Assembly: GCA_963702055.1 (NCBI GenBank)
Contig: OY969702.1
Coordinates: forward strand, 1,860,001-1,924,000
Direction of reading: 5' to 3'
DNA length: 64,000 nucleotides
DNA from: CAWINX01 sp963702055
GTDB taxonomy: Bacteria > Actinomycetota > Thermoleophilia > Solirubrobacterales > 70-9
Shown here one piece after another: positions 17,554 through 26,198 of this stretch; position 1 is the stretch's first letter; every line of letters begins with the position of its first letter. The translations under genes and the position numbers were made by a program. A model generated the notes under the pieces. The model saw only the letters and a list, made by a program, of their open reading frames with translations, did not search any database and was not told the origin of the DNA.

Positions 17554-18024
17554 CTAGTGCGGCGTGAATTCCACCGAGCCATCGCCTGGCGGCGGCGTCG
17601 GCGGCGATGCGGGCGTCGGCGTGGACGCGGCAGGCAGGGGAGGGGCCGGAGCCGGTGGTGGAGGGACGTCAGGGACAGGCCGCACGGCGGGCGGGTCCTG
17701 GCGGTGGGGGGCACCCTTCTTGCCCTGCGCGCTGCTACGGGCGGAGGGACGATGCGCGTTTAAGGCTGAAACCTTGCCCTCCGCAGCCTCCGGGCGGCGA
17801 AGCCCACCCCCCACCGCCACCCGCCCGAGTTGCCGCAGCGCCGGACGAACCTTCGCCGGCGCCGGCGGCCGAGCGGCGACGCGGGGCAATCCCACATCAG
17901 CGGGCAGCGGCGGTGGCGCTGGGGGCTTCAGCAGCGAAGGCCCAATCGTCAGCGCCAACAGCCCGGCGACGACGATGCTCACCGCTTTCGCAGCAACAGG
18001 CCACTGAATCCGCACACGTCCCAC
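17554..18024 (-). CDS. Proline-rich single-pass membrane protein, unknown function
   Basis: 156 residues. One hydrophobic segment (AVSIVVAGLLALTIGPSLL, residues 13-31) follows a short basic start, so it is a signal anchor. The rest is low-complexity, with Pro-rich blocks (KPPAPPPLP and PVPDVPPPPAPAPP), and would extend outside the membrane. No domain is recognisable. Codon bias fits its neighbours, so it is probably a real gene, but conservation cannot be judged here. It follows otsA on the same strand after a 101-nt inverted-repeat element. Confidence 0.55.
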   Translation of the reverse strand: MGRVRIQWPVAAKAVSIVVAGLLALTIGPSLLKPPAPPPLPADVGLPRVAARPPAPAKVRPALRQLGRVAVGGGLRRPEAAEGKVSALNAHRPSARSSAQGKKGAPHRQDPPAVRPVPDVPPPPAPAPPLPAASTPTPASPPTPPPGDGSVEFTPH

Positions 18025-18068
18025 AACAGCTCAATCTCTGAGATCGCGAAGTTCTCCCCCGCTTGGGT

Positions 18069-18169
18069 GGGGGACGGGGAAGGTCACCCGGAAACGGGCG
18101 GATACTCAGAGCCGGTCAGCTAATTAGCTGACCGGCGAGTCCGGAGCCGGGTGACCTTCCCCGTCCCCC
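18069..18169 (-). repeat. Nested inverted-repeat element, copy A (CTAATTAG core)
   Basis: Outer arms 18069-18091 and 18147-18169 are perfect 23-bp inverted repeats. Inside them is a 26-bp perfect palindrome (18111-18136) with centre CAGCTAATTAGCTG, flanked on one side by CGGGCGGATACTCAGAGC and on the other by GCGAGTCCGG. The same core and flanks recur at 26154-26244 with different arms. The right arm touches the otsA stop codon (TAG, 18171-18169), so the element is the 3' end of the otsA transcript. There is no T run, unlike the terminator at 9339. Could be a terminator or mRNA-stabilising structure, or a small mobile repeat. Confidence 0.85.
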
Positions 18170-19632
18170 TACGCAACCGATTCACGCAACTCCGCGATAT
18201 CCGCCAACTGTTCGTCGACCCAGTCTCCGGGGTTCCGGGAGAAGATGATCTCCTTGAGGTGCTGCGCTCGCACTCGCTTCTCCTCGACGTCCATCGTCAG
18301 CGCCCGGTAGATCGCGTCGGCCTGCTCCTGGATGTCGAAGGGGTTGACCGAGAGCGCGCAGTCGGCCAGCTCTTCGTGGGAGCCGGTGTTCTCGGAGAGC
18401 ATCAGGACGCCGTCGCGAGTGTTCACCGCCGGCGCCTCCTTGGCGACCAAGTTCATCCCGTCGAAGATCGAGTTGACCATCAGCAGGTCGAAGTGCTTGT
18501 AGCGAGCGACCGCCTCCGGGAAGTTCTCGTAGATCTTCAGGTCGATCGGCATCCAGTCGGTGGTCCCGTGGCGGTGGTTGACGACCGCGACCAGCGCCTC
18601 GATTCGCTCCAGGTACTCGGCGTACTCGGGCACGTCTTGGCGCGAAGGCTGCAGGTGGGCGATGAAGGTCACCTGCTCGCGGAACTCTGGATGCTGCTGG
18701 AGGAAGGTGTCAAAGGCGGTGAAGCCGCGCAGCACGTTCTTCGAGAGGTCAGCGCGGTCGACTCGGATGATCAGGTACCTGCGTCGTCGCTCCAACACCT
18801 CGCGCTCGGCCTCGGCGACCTCCGGCGACTCGGCCGCCCGCCGCAGCCGCTCGGCGTCGATCGAGAGCGGGTAGGCGCGGGCCAGCGTCTGCCCGCGACC
18901 GTGCCGCACCAGGCCCTTGTCGTAGTCGACGTCGGCCTCCAGCAGCTCGTCGCAGCAGCGCAGGAAGTTGATGCAGTAGGCCTGGGTGTGGAAGCCGATG
19001 ATGTCGTTGGCGAGCATCCCCTGGAAGGTCGCCTCGCGGATCCGCCCCGGCAGCACCCGCCAACTGTCGGGCTGGGACCAGGGGATGTGGACGAAGTGGT
19101 GGAGGAAGGCGTCGGGGCGCTCGGCGCGGATCATTCCGGGCGCCGTGTAGAGGTGGTAGTCGTGGAGCATCACCAGCGGCCGCTCCCGTCCCTCGATCTG
19201 GCCCAGCACTGCCTGGGCGATGTCGTGGTTGACCGCCTGGTAGCCGTAGTCCCAGGCGTCGAGCTCCTCCTGGCGGATGTCCGGCGCGTTGGAGAGGTCC
19301 CAGAGGTAGTGCTGGATGAACCAGAGGATCGGGTTCGCGATCACGTTGTAGAAGCGGTCATAGGCCTCGGCGTCGCTGCCGACCAGCAGCACCCGGTAGT
19401 CGATCCCGTCGATCGAGAGCTCGGCCGGGCCGCCGCGCTCCTCGCTGACCGCGACGTCCTCGTCGGTCATCGCCGAGGCGATCCAGAGCGCGTCGCGGTG
19501 GGAGACGAGGCCCGAGAGCGCCGTCACCAGGCCGCCGCCGCCGCGCCGCACCGTGCGCTCTCCCGATTCGTTGCGCTCGAATTGCGCGGGCCCGCGATTG
19601 GAGACGATGATCAGCGGGTCGGAATCGGGCAT
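18169..19632 (-). CDS. otsA: Alpha,alpha-trehalose-phosphate synthase-like glycosyltransferase (GT20)
   Basis: 487 residues, normal for OtsA. Transfers glucose from a nucleotide sugar to glucose-6-phosphate to make trehalose-6-phosphate. The GT20 landmarks are present: IIVSNRGP and GGGGLVTAL at the N-terminus, MLHDYHLYTAPGMIR, HHFVHIPW, GFHTQAYCINFL, RVDRADLSKNVLRG, and the donor-site segment FDGMNLVAKEAPAVN with LMLSENTGSHEEL. No trehalose phosphatase (otsB) lies nearby. The next upstream gene is a TreT-like synthase, so the pair marks a trehalose locus; the two are 29 nt apart and probably co-transcribed. Some members of GT20 make glucosylglycerol phosphate instead. Confidence 0.85.
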   Translation of the reverse strand: MPDSDPLIIVSNRGPAQFERNESGERTVRRGGGGLVTALSGLVSHRDALWIASAMTDEDVAVSEERGGPAELSIDGIDYRVLLVGSDAEAYDRFYNVIANPILWFIQHYLWDLSNAPDIRQEELDAWDYGYQAVNHDIAQAVLGQIEGRERPLVMLHDYHLYTAPGMIRAERPDAFLHHFVHIPWSQPDSWRVLPGRIREATFQGMLANDIIGFHTQAYCINFLRCCDELLEADVDYDKGLVRHGRGQTLARAYPLSIDAERLRRAAESPEVAEAEREVLERRRRYLIIRVDRADLSKNVLRGFTAFDTFLQQHPEFREQVTFIAHLQPSRQDVPEYAEYLERIEALVAVVNHRHGTTDWMPIDLKIYENFPEAVARYKHFDLLMVNSIFDGMNLVAKEAPAVNTRDGVLMLSENTGSHEELADCALSVNPFDIQEQADAIYRALTMDVEEKRVRAQHLKEIIFSRNPGDWVDEQLADIAELRESVA

Positions 19633-19661
19633 GGGCCAACCCTACCCCGACCGCTCCGCGC

Positions 19662-20900
19662 CTACGTGTCGAGCTTTGTGAACAGCCCCATCCAGTCGCG
19701 CAACAGGCGCGGCGAGAGGAACTCGCGTCGAGCGTGCTCCTTGCCGGCGCGCCCCAGGCGCTTGCCCAGCTCGGGGTCACCCAGGATCTCCAGGCAGCGC
19801 TTCGCGCACTCGTCCGAGGAGTTGACCAGGTAGCCGCTCTCGCCGTCCTCGATCTGCAGTGGAATTCCACCGACGTTGCCGGCGACGGTCGGCCGGCCCT
19901 TCCAAAGCGCTTCGGTGACGGTCAGCCCGAAACCCTCGCGGATCGACTTCTGCAGGCAGACGTCGGACTGCGACTGGAAGGCGTTGACCTCGATCGCCCC
20001 CACGTTGTTGAGGTTGTTGAGGATCTTGATGTCGGGGTCGCCCTCCGCGTACTCGAAGGTGTGCTGGAAGAACTCCCAGCCCTCCGGGTCGTCGGTCGCC
20101 ATCGAGCCGACCAGGGCGAGCTGCACCTCGGGGATCTCCTTAGTCACCTCGCGGTAGGCGTCGATCACCCCCATCGGGTCCTTCCAGGGATCGAACCGCG
20201 ACACCTGGGTGATCAACGGCCGGTCGACGTCGATCCCGAACTGGCGGCAGACGAAGGCCGCGTCCTCGGGGGAGAAGGCCATGTTCTTGGGCGAGAGCGG
20301 GTCGATCGCCGGCGGGATGAGGTTGACGCCGCCGTGCCCGTTCACCCCGGCGGGCACGTAGGCCGGCATGTGCCAGACGGACGCGTCGTACTCCTCGATC
20401 AGCGGCTGCAGGCGGGCGATCGGCGCGGGGTTGGGCTCGGAGAGGTCGATGTGGCAGCGCCAGACCCAGTTGCGGCTCTTCTCGCGCGCGCCGCGCCGCA
20501 GGCCGATCGGCTGTGGGTCGTGGACGACGATCGTGTCCCACCCGCCCCGCAGCCCCTCGGCGTTCATCGCGTTGATCTCGTCGAACAGCTCCCACTGCTC
20601 GTCGGTCAGCGTCTCCTCCGCCCCCTGCAGGGAGTTGTGGAGGAGCTTGGTCGCGTTGAAGAACTCCTCTTTGCCGAAGATCACGTGCCAGTGCGCGTCG
20701 AGGCCGACGTCGCGCATCAGCGGCACGATCGTGTAGAGGATCTCCGAGACGCCGCCGCCGAAGGCGGTCGCGCTGACGTGCAGGACGCGCTGCCCCTTCA
20801 GCGGCTCGGCCAGCTCGCGGATCCGCTCGATCAGCTCTTTGCCGGCGATATGCGTGTAGTCGGCCAGCGACTTCTGGCCAAGGGCGACTTCCTGAAGCAC
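19662..20900 (-). CDS. TreT-type trehalose synthase (GT4 glycosyltransferase)
   Basis: 412 residues from a GTG start. The N-terminal half carries VLHVSATAFGGGVSEIL and GLDAHWHVIFG, typical of the trehalose glycosyltransferring synthase group, which joins ADP- or UDP-glucose directly to glucose in a reversible reaction. The C-terminal GT-B half has ITQVSRFDPWKDPMGVIDAY, the donor-site EX7E-type stretch REGFGLTVTEALWKGRP and VGGIPLQIEDGESGYL. Context with an OtsA homologue supports a role in trehalose metabolism. The alternative is a different GT4 retaining transferase, but the combination of motifs is quite specific. Confidence 0.85.
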   Translation of the reverse strand: MLQEVALGQKSLADYTHIAGKELIERIRELAEPLKGQRVLHVSATAFGGGVSEILYTIVPLMRDVGLDAHWHVIFGKEEFFNATKLLHNSLQGAEETLTDEQWELFDEINAMNAEGLRGGWDTIVVHDPQPIGLRRGAREKSRNWVWRCHIDLSEPNPAPIARLQPLIEEYDASVWHMPAYVPAGVNGHGGVNLIPPAIDPLSPKNMAFSPEDAAFVCRQFGIDVDRPLITQVSRFDPWKDPMGVIDAYREVTKEIPEVQLALVGSMATDDPEGWEFFQHTFEYAEGDPDIKILNNLNNVGAIEVNAFQSQSDVCLQKSIREGFGLTVTEALWKGRPTVAGNVGGIPLQIEDGESGYLVNSSDECAKRCLEILGDPELGKRLGRAGKEHARREFLSPRLLRDWMGLFTKLDT

Positions 20901-20926
20901 GCGCGGAGTTCTACAGATCCCGGCGG

Positions 20927-22105
20927 CTAGCCGCGCGACACGCTGTTCGGCCGCTTGCCGAGCGTCACCTCGACCTGCTCGGTTCGGCCGTCGTGCAGGA
21001 CCGTCAGCGTCACCTTCTGCCCGGGGGGATAGGAGGAGATATATCGGGCCAGGTCGTCGGGGGCGATCACCTTGTGGCCGTCGACGGCAAGGATCACGTC
21101 ACCCCCCACCCTGTAGGCGCCCGCCTGGAAGCGGAGCTTGCGGTCGCCGCCCTTCAACCCGGCCTGGTCCGCCGGACCGCCCGGGACCACGTCGGCGAGC
21201 AGGCCGCCGAAGCGGGTCGGCAGGCCGAGCTTGGCGGCGAGCTGCGGATAGAGGGCCTGGCTGGAGACGCCGATGTAGGCGTACTCGGCGCCGCCTTTCT
21301 CCTTGAGCTGGGCGATCGAGCGCTTGATCGCCGAGATCGGGACGGCGAAGCCGACTCCGTCGTTGGCGCCGGAGCTGGTCTCGATCTGTTGGTTGATGCC
21401 GACAACGCGGGCCGCGGCGTCGAGCAGCGGCCCCCCCGAGTTACCCGGGTTGATCGAGGCGTCGGTCTGAATCGCCCCCTCGATCTGGAACTGGGTCAGC
21501 GACTTGACCGAGCGATCCGTCGCCGAGATGATCCCGACCGAGAGCGATTGCTGCTCGCCGAACGGGCTGCCGATTGCCGCCACCGGCTGGCCGACCACGA
21601 GGTTATGGTCGTCGCCGAGTTGCAAGGGATGGAGGGCAAAGCCGTCCGGGCTCACCTTCAACAGGGCGACGTCGGCAAACGGGTCGAAGCCGACGATTTT
21701 GGCCGGGACGACGTTGCGGTCGGGGAATTCGACGAAGACCGCACGCGCCTCCTTGCGCTTGCCGCTCGCATCGTCGGTGACGACGTGCGCGTTGGTGACG
21801 ATCTCACCGTCGGCGTCGAGGACGAAGCCGGATCCCTCGGCGGCGCTCGCGCCGCCGCTGATTGGGTTGCCCCCGTCGAAGATCGAGCGGATCGTGACCA
21901 CGCCCGGCGAGGCCTCGCGGTAGACCCGGGCGGCGTCGAAGCCGTCGTTGGATGTTTCGACGATCACCTTCGCCGGCGGCGCCTTCGTCGCCCCGGTGCT
22001 CCCGCTCGAAGGGGCCGTCGTGTCGCTCCCCCCCGAGCCACCACATCCGACCAGCCCGAATGCCAGCGCCAGCAGCGCCGCCGCGGAGGCTTTTCGGCCG
22101 CTCAC
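20927..22105 (-). CDS. HtrA/DegP-type serine protease, lipoprotein
   Basis: 392 residues from GTG at 22105, which overlaps the kinase stop as GTGA. The N-terminus is a lipoprotein signal (LAFGLVGC, lipid Cys21), then a Thr/Ser/Gly-rich linker. The trypsin-like domain has His107 (TNAHVV), Asp145 (FADVALL) and Ser223 (INPGNSGGPL). One C-terminal PDZ domain (YIGVSSQ onward, with GGLLADVVPGGPADQAGLKGGD) follows. It degrades or refolds damaged exported proteins. As third gene of an RR-HK-protease operon it probably both responds to and feeds back on envelope stress, like PepD next to MprAB in mycobacteria. Confidence 0.93.
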   Translation of the reverse strand: MSGRKASAAALLALAFGLVGCGGSGGSDTTAPSSGSTGATKAPPAKVIVETSNDGFDAARVYREASPGVVTIRSIFDGGNPISGGASAAEGSGFVLDADGEIVTNAHVVTDDASGKRKEARAVFVEFPDRNVVPAKIVGFDPFADVALLKVSPDGFALHPLQLGDDHNLVVGQPVAAIGSPFGEQQSLSVGIISATDRSVKSLTQFQIEGAIQTDASINPGNSGGPLLDAAARVVGINQQIETSSGANDGVGFAVPISAIKRSIAQLKEKGGAEYAYIGVSSQALYPQLAAKLGLPTRFGGLLADVVPGGPADQAGLKGGDRKLRFQAGAYRVGGDVILAVDGHKVIAPDDLARYISSYPPGQKVTLTVLHDGRTEQVEVTLGKRPNSVSRG

Positions 22106-23166
22106 GCGGTCGCCTCTGACCTGATCGCCGCCGGGCCCGGCGCGGACTCCGTCGTCGAGCCGGCGGGGGGCAGGTCGAGCGTGAAGGAGGTGAAGCGTTT
22201 GCTCGAGGAGATCGCGATGCGCCCACTCATCCGCTGGGCGAGCTCGCGGGCGATCGCCAGTCCGAGCCCCGAGCCGCCGCCGGCGTCGGCCGTGTAGAAA
22301 CGCTCAAAGATCCGCGCCTGGGCGCGCTGGGGAATACCCGGCCCCTCGTCGGAGACGGTCAGCTCGGCGCGGCGGTTGACGGAGTAGCTGGTCACGGTCA
22401 CCTTGGTGCCCTCGGGAGTGTGGGTGAGGGCGTTGTCGAGCAGGATACGGATGATCTGGCGGACCCGGTCGGGGTCGGCCTGGGCGATCGCGGGCAGGTC
22501 GGGGGTTCGCAGCTCCAACCTCGAGCCGCGCTGGTCAGCGCGGGGGGCGAACTCGCGAACCACCTCGCGGGCGACCGAGCCGAGGTCGACGCTGCGGGGC
22601 GCCATCACCATCGCCCCGGCGTCCAGTTGGGAGAGGTCGAGCAGGTCGGCGGTGAGCTTCGTGAGCCGGTCGATCTGCTCGCGCATCGTGCGCACGAACT
22701 CGGCTCGCTCCTCAGGGGTCGGGTCCTCTTCGTCGAGCAACTCGACGAAGCCGCCGAGGCTGAAGATCGGAGTGCGGAGCTCGTGGGAGGCGTTGGCGAT
22801 GAACTGCTTGCGGGCGGTGTCGAGCTCGGCGAGGCGCCGTTGCATCTCGTTGAAGGTGCGGGAGAGCCGGGCGAGCTGGCCGGAGGAGTCGATCGGAATG
22901 CGGGTCGCGAAGTCCCCGTCGGCGACCTTCCGAGCTGCCGCCTCGATGCGCCCGACCCGCAGCGCGACGACGTAGGCGAAATAAACGCCGATCGCCAGGG
23001 GCACCAGCACTGCGATCAGGCCACCGATCAGGACCTGATGCTTGGCCGTGGAGCTGCCGCCCAGCGCCGCGACCATCACGTAAACGACGATCAGCGTGCC
23101 CGCCCAGATCGAGAGCGAGACCGTCGTGATCATGCTCCCGAGCGGGGTGAGGCGTGGGCGCTTCAC
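22102..23166 (-). CDS. Envelope-stress sensor histidine kinase
   Basis: 354 residues from GTG at 23166; this start overlaps the regulator stop as GTGA and has better context than the in-frame ATG at 23301, which would lie inside the regulator gene. Two membrane segments (MITTVSLSIWAGTLIVVYVMVAAL and VLIGGLIAVLVPLAIGVYFAYVV) are separated by only about 12 residues. HAMP follows, then the HisKA box FIANASHELRTPIF with the phospho-accepting His, and the HATPase domain with N (LLDNALTHTPEG), G1 (VSDEGPGIP) and G2 (GSGLGLAI). With almost no extracellular loop it probably senses signals within the membrane. Confidence 0.92.
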   Translation of the reverse strand: MKRPRLTPLGSMITTVSLSIWAGTLIVVYVMVAALGGSSTAKHQVLIGGLIAVLVPLAIGVYFAYVVALRVGRIEAAARKVADGDFATRIPIDSSGQLARLSRTFNEMQRRLAELDTARKQFIANASHELRTPIFSLGGFVELLDEEDPTPEERAEFVRTMREQIDRLTKLTADLLDLSQLDAGAMVMAPRSVDLGSVAREVVREFAPRADQRGSRLELRTPDLPAIAQADPDRVRQIIRILLDNALTHTPEGTKVTVTSYSVNRRAELTVSDEGPGIPQRAQARIFERFYTADAGGGSGLGLAIARELAQRMSGRIAISSSKRFTSFTLDLPPAGSTTESAPGPAAIRSEATA

Positions 23167-23858
23167 TCCCGGAACCGGTAGCCCACCCCGCGCACGGTGA
23201 ACAGGTATTCGGGGCTCTTGGGATCGCTCTCGAGCTTTTCGCGCAGGTGGCGAATGTGAACGTCGACGGTGCGCGGGTCGCGGTACTCGGAATCGCCCCA
23301 CACGTGCTCAAGCAACGCTTCGCGGCTGAGCACGCGGCCGGGTGAGCGCGCCAGCGCCCCGAGGATCTCAAACTCGACGTAGGTGACGCGAATCTCCTCG
23401 CCGCCGAGCGTCACCATTCGCCGTCCGAAGTCGATCTTCAAATCGCCGCTCTCGATCGCCTCGTTCTCCGGGACTTCCCCGACCATGCGGCTGCGCCGCA
23501 GCGCCGCCTTGACGCGGCTGCGGAACTCGCGCATCGAGAATGGCTTGGTGATGTAGTCGTCGGCGCCCATCTCCAAGCCGGTCACCTTGTCCATCTCGTC
23601 GCCCTTCGCGGTCAGCATGATGATCGGCACCTGACTGCGCGAGCGAAGCTGGCGGCAGACCTCGACGCCGTCGAGCTTCGGCAGCATCAGGTCGAGGATG
23701 ACAAGGTCGAAGCGACCCTCGGCGAAGCGCTGTAGCGCCTCCCTGCCGTCCTCCGCGGAGGTGACCTGGTAGCCGTCCTTTCGCAGCGGGTAGCTGAGCA
23801 GGGTTTGGATCGAGCGCTCGTCGTCTACGAGCAGGATGCGGGCCGATCCGTTGGGCAT
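23163..23858 (-). CDS. OmpR/PhoB-family response regulator
   Basis: 231 residues. The receiver domain has the acidic pair VDDE (11-14), phospho-accepting Asp56 (VILDLMLPK), the switch Thr in MLTAKGDE and Lys in YITKPFS. The C-terminal winged helix carries VTYVEFEILGALARSPGRVLSR and VDVHIRHLREKLE, ending RGVGYRFRE. Controls transcription with the kinase encoded immediately downstream; likely also its own operon including the HtrA-like gene. Its upstream region overlaps a divergent small gene at 23956 with about 100 nt between the starts. Confidence 0.95.
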   Translation of the reverse strand: MPNGSARILLVDDERSIQTLLSYPLRKDGYQVTSAEDGREALQRFAEGRFDLVILDLMLPKLDGVEVCRQLRSRSQVPIIMLTAKGDEMDKVTGLEMGADDYITKPFSMREFRSRVKAALRRSRMVGEVPENEAIESGDLKIDFGRRMVTLGGEEIRVTYVEFEILGALARSPGRVLSREALLEHVWGDSEYRDPRTVDVHIRHLREKLESDPKSPEYLFTVRGVGYRFRE

Positions 23859-23955
23859 AGGTGAAGGGTAGTGGCGCGGGGTTCCCGCACGCCCGAGTCA
23901 GGTTTGGACGGATGTGTTAGTACTAAGAACTAATGATCTCATGCCGGGAGCCGAT

Positions 23956-24156
23956 ATGAGGCGCACGATGCAGCAACGGCAACTCAAGGCACTCGTCGAG
24001 ACGGGCCACTACAAGCCCGAGCCGGCCCTTGTCGCGGAGGCGATGCTCCAGCGCCGCGGCGTTCGGGAGTTCCTCCTGGTTCCGGCGGGGGTTACCGGCG
24101 CGGGCCCAGCTGATCGAATCCCTCCGGCTCCAGCAGCCGGCCGCCACGCAGCCTGA
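23956..24156 (+). CDS. Small FlgM-like (anti-sigma-28-like) protein
   Basis: 66 residues from ATG at 23956, preceded by GGGAG at 5 nt. The segment LKALVETGHYKPEPALVAEAMLQRRG resembles the conserved C-terminal part of FlgM anti-sigma-factor proteins (GxYxxDxxxVAxxML), which sequester the flagellar sigma factor. No flagellar gene is in the window. After RRGVREFL the sequence looks unrelated and overlaps the 3' end of thiL on the other strand by 65 nt, so the native end may be disturbed by a frameshift. Upstream ATG at 23941 and GTG at 23914 are alternative starts. Confidence 0.5.
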   Translation: MRRTMQQRQLKALVETGHYKPEPALVAEAMLQRRGVREFLLVPAGVTGAGPADRIPPAPAAGRHAA

Positions 24157-25081
24157 TTTCGACTCCCTCGCCCGCGACGACTTCGCCGATCCGGGCCAGC
24201 GTCGTGTTGGCGTCTCCCACCGCCGATGCGGCCTCCGCCACGCGCTCCGGCGGCATCGCCGCCAGCAGCTCGTAGTCCTCGCCCCCCGAGGTTGCCAGCC
24301 GCACCGGGTCGAGGCCCGCGGCCGCGGCGATCTCGGCGACCCCGTTCGCGAGCGGTAGGGCGCTCGCCTCGATTCGGATCGCCGTGTTGCTGCTCTCGGC
24401 CAGGTGGACCGCATCGCCGCCGAGGCCGTCGCTGATGTCGATCATCGCGGCCGCGCCGGCGCCGGCCAGCGCTCGGCCGGCGGCAAGTCGCGGTCGCGGC
24501 TCGAGTTGGCGCGAGCGCAATCGCGCCGCCGTCTCGGGCGGGACGGCCTCCTCCAGCTCCGGTCGCTCAAGTAACAACAGGCCTGCCGCCGCGCCCCCGA
24601 GCTCGCCGGTGAGGACCAGCGCATCGCCGGGATGGGCGCCGCCGCGGCCGACCAGGAGCTCGGGGGCGGCGGCGTGGCCGACCACGGTCATGGCGACGAA
24701 GAGCCCCCGGGCTCGGGTGACATCGCCCCCGAGCAGGCTCGCCCCGGTCTCGCCCGCCAGCGCGGCGATCCCGTCGATCAGCTCGATGCAGTCGTCCTCG
24801 CCGAGGTCGGTCGGGACTCCGAGCACGACGTAGGCTTCGCCGGCCGCGGCTCCCATTGCCGCCAGGTCGGAGAGCGCGGTGGCGAGCGCCTTGCGCCCGA
24901 TCTGGCCGAGGGTTGCGGGCCCGCGCCGGAAGTGGACGCCTTCGACTATCGCGTCGACCGAGGTGGCGGTTGCGCCGCCGGGAACGGTGACCGCGGCGTC
25001 GTCGCCCATCCCGATCCGCACTCGGGGCCCGACCGGCGGCAGCCGCTCCCGAACCCGCGCCAGCAACTCGAACTCACTCAT
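24092..25081 (-). CDS. thiL: Thiamine-monophosphate kinase
   Basis: 329 residues from ATG at 25081, chosen for the GGAG 9 nt upstream; an ATG at 25096 is also in frame. Phosphorylates thiamine monophosphate to the active cofactor thiamine diphosphate with ATP. PurM-like fold: FELLARVRERLP, GMGDDAAV (metal and ATP site), DAIVEGVHFR, ALSDLAAMGA, LLGGDVTRA, LVLTGELGG and MIDISDGLGGDAVHL all match ThiL. No other thiamin genes are nearby and no TPP riboswitch is evident. It diverges from the membrane-protein gene at 25113 with a 31-nt gap. Confidence 0.95.
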   Translation of the reverse strand: MSEFELLARVRERLPPVGPRVRIGMGDDAAVTVPGGATATSVDAIVEGVHFRRGPATLGQIGRKALATALSDLAAMGAAAGEAYVVLGVPTDLGEDDCIELIDGIAALAGETGASLLGGDVTRARGLFVAMTVVGHAAAPELLVGRGGAHPGDALVLTGELGGAAAGLLLLERPELEEAVPPETAARLRSRQLEPRPRLAAGRALAGAGAAAMIDISDGLGGDAVHLAESSNTAIRIEASALPLANGVAEIAAAAGLDPVRLATSGGEDYELLAAMPPERVAEAASAVGDANTTLARIGEVVAGEGVEIRLRGGRLLEPEGFDQLGPRR

Positions 25082-25112
25082 CCGCCCATTCTCCATCTAG
25101 TGTGCGACGCAC

Positions 25113-26198
25113 GTGGAGAAGCGCCAACCACTTTTGCACCGCATCGGTGAGGCCGGGGCCAAGTTCGGGACTCGACCGCCGCGAAGCCGCCGGGTGCGCA
25201 TCGCGATCCAGCTGGGCATCGCGATCGTCATCTTCGGCTTTCTCGTTCTCACCGTCATCGATCAGTGGAGTGAGATCAAGGACAAGGGGGTTCACTTCCA
25301 CGGCGTCTGGTTGCTGCCCGCCGGCTTCCTCCTGCTTGCGTTTTACGGGCTGAGCGCGCTCGCCTGGGACTTCATCCTCCGCTTTCTCGGCTACAGGGTC
25401 GGCGCCGTTCAGGCCCAGGTCGCCTGGGGCCAGCCGCTGCTCGCCCGGTACGTGCCGGGGAGCGTCCTCTACGTCCTCGGCCGAGTGCTGCTCGCTGAGC
25501 GCCTCGGTGTGCCGCGTCGCACCACGATCGCCAGCATCGTCTACGAGCAGGCGATTTCCGCGACCGCCGCCGTCGGCATGGCGTCCTATTTCGTGATCAG
25601 CCACCCCGACCTCCAGGGGCAACCGTTGCGCTGGGCCGTCTTACTGATCGTTCCGATCGGGATTACGGTTCTCCACCCACGGGTCTTCCGGCCGCTCGCC
25701 GATCGCGTGCTGCGGGCCTTCGGCCGAGAGTCCCTGCCCGAGGTGATGCCGCTGCGGGGGGTCCTGGCGATGCTCGTCTACTTCCTCGGAATCTGGCTCG
25801 TCATCGGCCTCGGCATCTACTGCGTCGCCCGCTCGGTCACCTCGATTCCGTTCAGCGACGTGCTGATCGTCGGCTCGGCCCAGGCGGTCGGCTACGTCGC
25901 TGCCCTCGTCACCCTCATCGCCCCCGCCGGGCTCGGCATCCGCGACGCCGCCTTCGCCTGGGCGGTGAAGGCGGCGACGCCCGGCAACAGCTTTGCGGTC
26001 GGATCGCTGATCGCAATCGCCGTGCGCGGGGTGCTGACCGTGGTTGAGCTTCTCTATGTCGGCATGGTCACCTTGCTCGGCAAACGGGAGGGATGGTCGA
26101 TTCCGACCGGGGTTATTCATGCCTCCCCTGAAGAAGAAGCCGCGGAAGAGGGGGAGGGCCAGGCATCCCTCGCCCGGACTCGCAGTCCAGCTAATTAG
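25113..26198 (+). CDS. Lysylphosphatidylglycerol synthase TM-region family membrane protein
   Basis: 361 residues from GTG. About eight hydrophobic segments, starting IAIQLGIAIVIFGFLVLTVI. The family markers are the arginine-containing LARYVPGSVLYVLGRVLLAE and the late AVGYVAALVTLIAPAGLGIRDAAF segment. Members move or modify lipid-linked compounds in the membrane; only the membrane part of MprF is represented, so it has no aminoacyl transferase domain. The last 25 residues are acidic and unlike the family. They are encoded by the repeat element at 26154-26244, and the stop codon TAG (26196-26198) is inside its CTAATTAG core. Confidence 0.85.
   Translation: MEKRQPLLHRIGEAGAKFGTRPPRSRRVRIAIQLGIAIVIFGFLVLTVIDQWSEIKDKGVHFHGVWLLPAGFLLLAFYGLSALAWDFILRFLGYRVGAVQAQVAWGQPLLARYVPGSVLYVLGRVLLAERLGVPRRTTIASIVYEQAISATAAVGMASYFVISHPDLQGQPLRWAVLLIVPIGITVLHPRVFRPLADRVLRAFGRESLPEVMPLRGVLAMLVYFLGIWLVIGLGIYCVARSVTSIPFSDVLIVGSAQAVGYVAALVTLIAPAGLGIRDAAFAWAVKAATPGNSFAVGSLIAIAVRGVLTVVELLYVGMVTLLGKREGWSIPTGVIHASPEEEAAEEGEGQASLARTRSPAN

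Noticed and set aside
18111..18136. Ordinary rho-independent terminator behind otsA
   Set aside because: A palindrome without loop or T run, and the same core occurs in a second place with different arms; treated as a repeat element instead.
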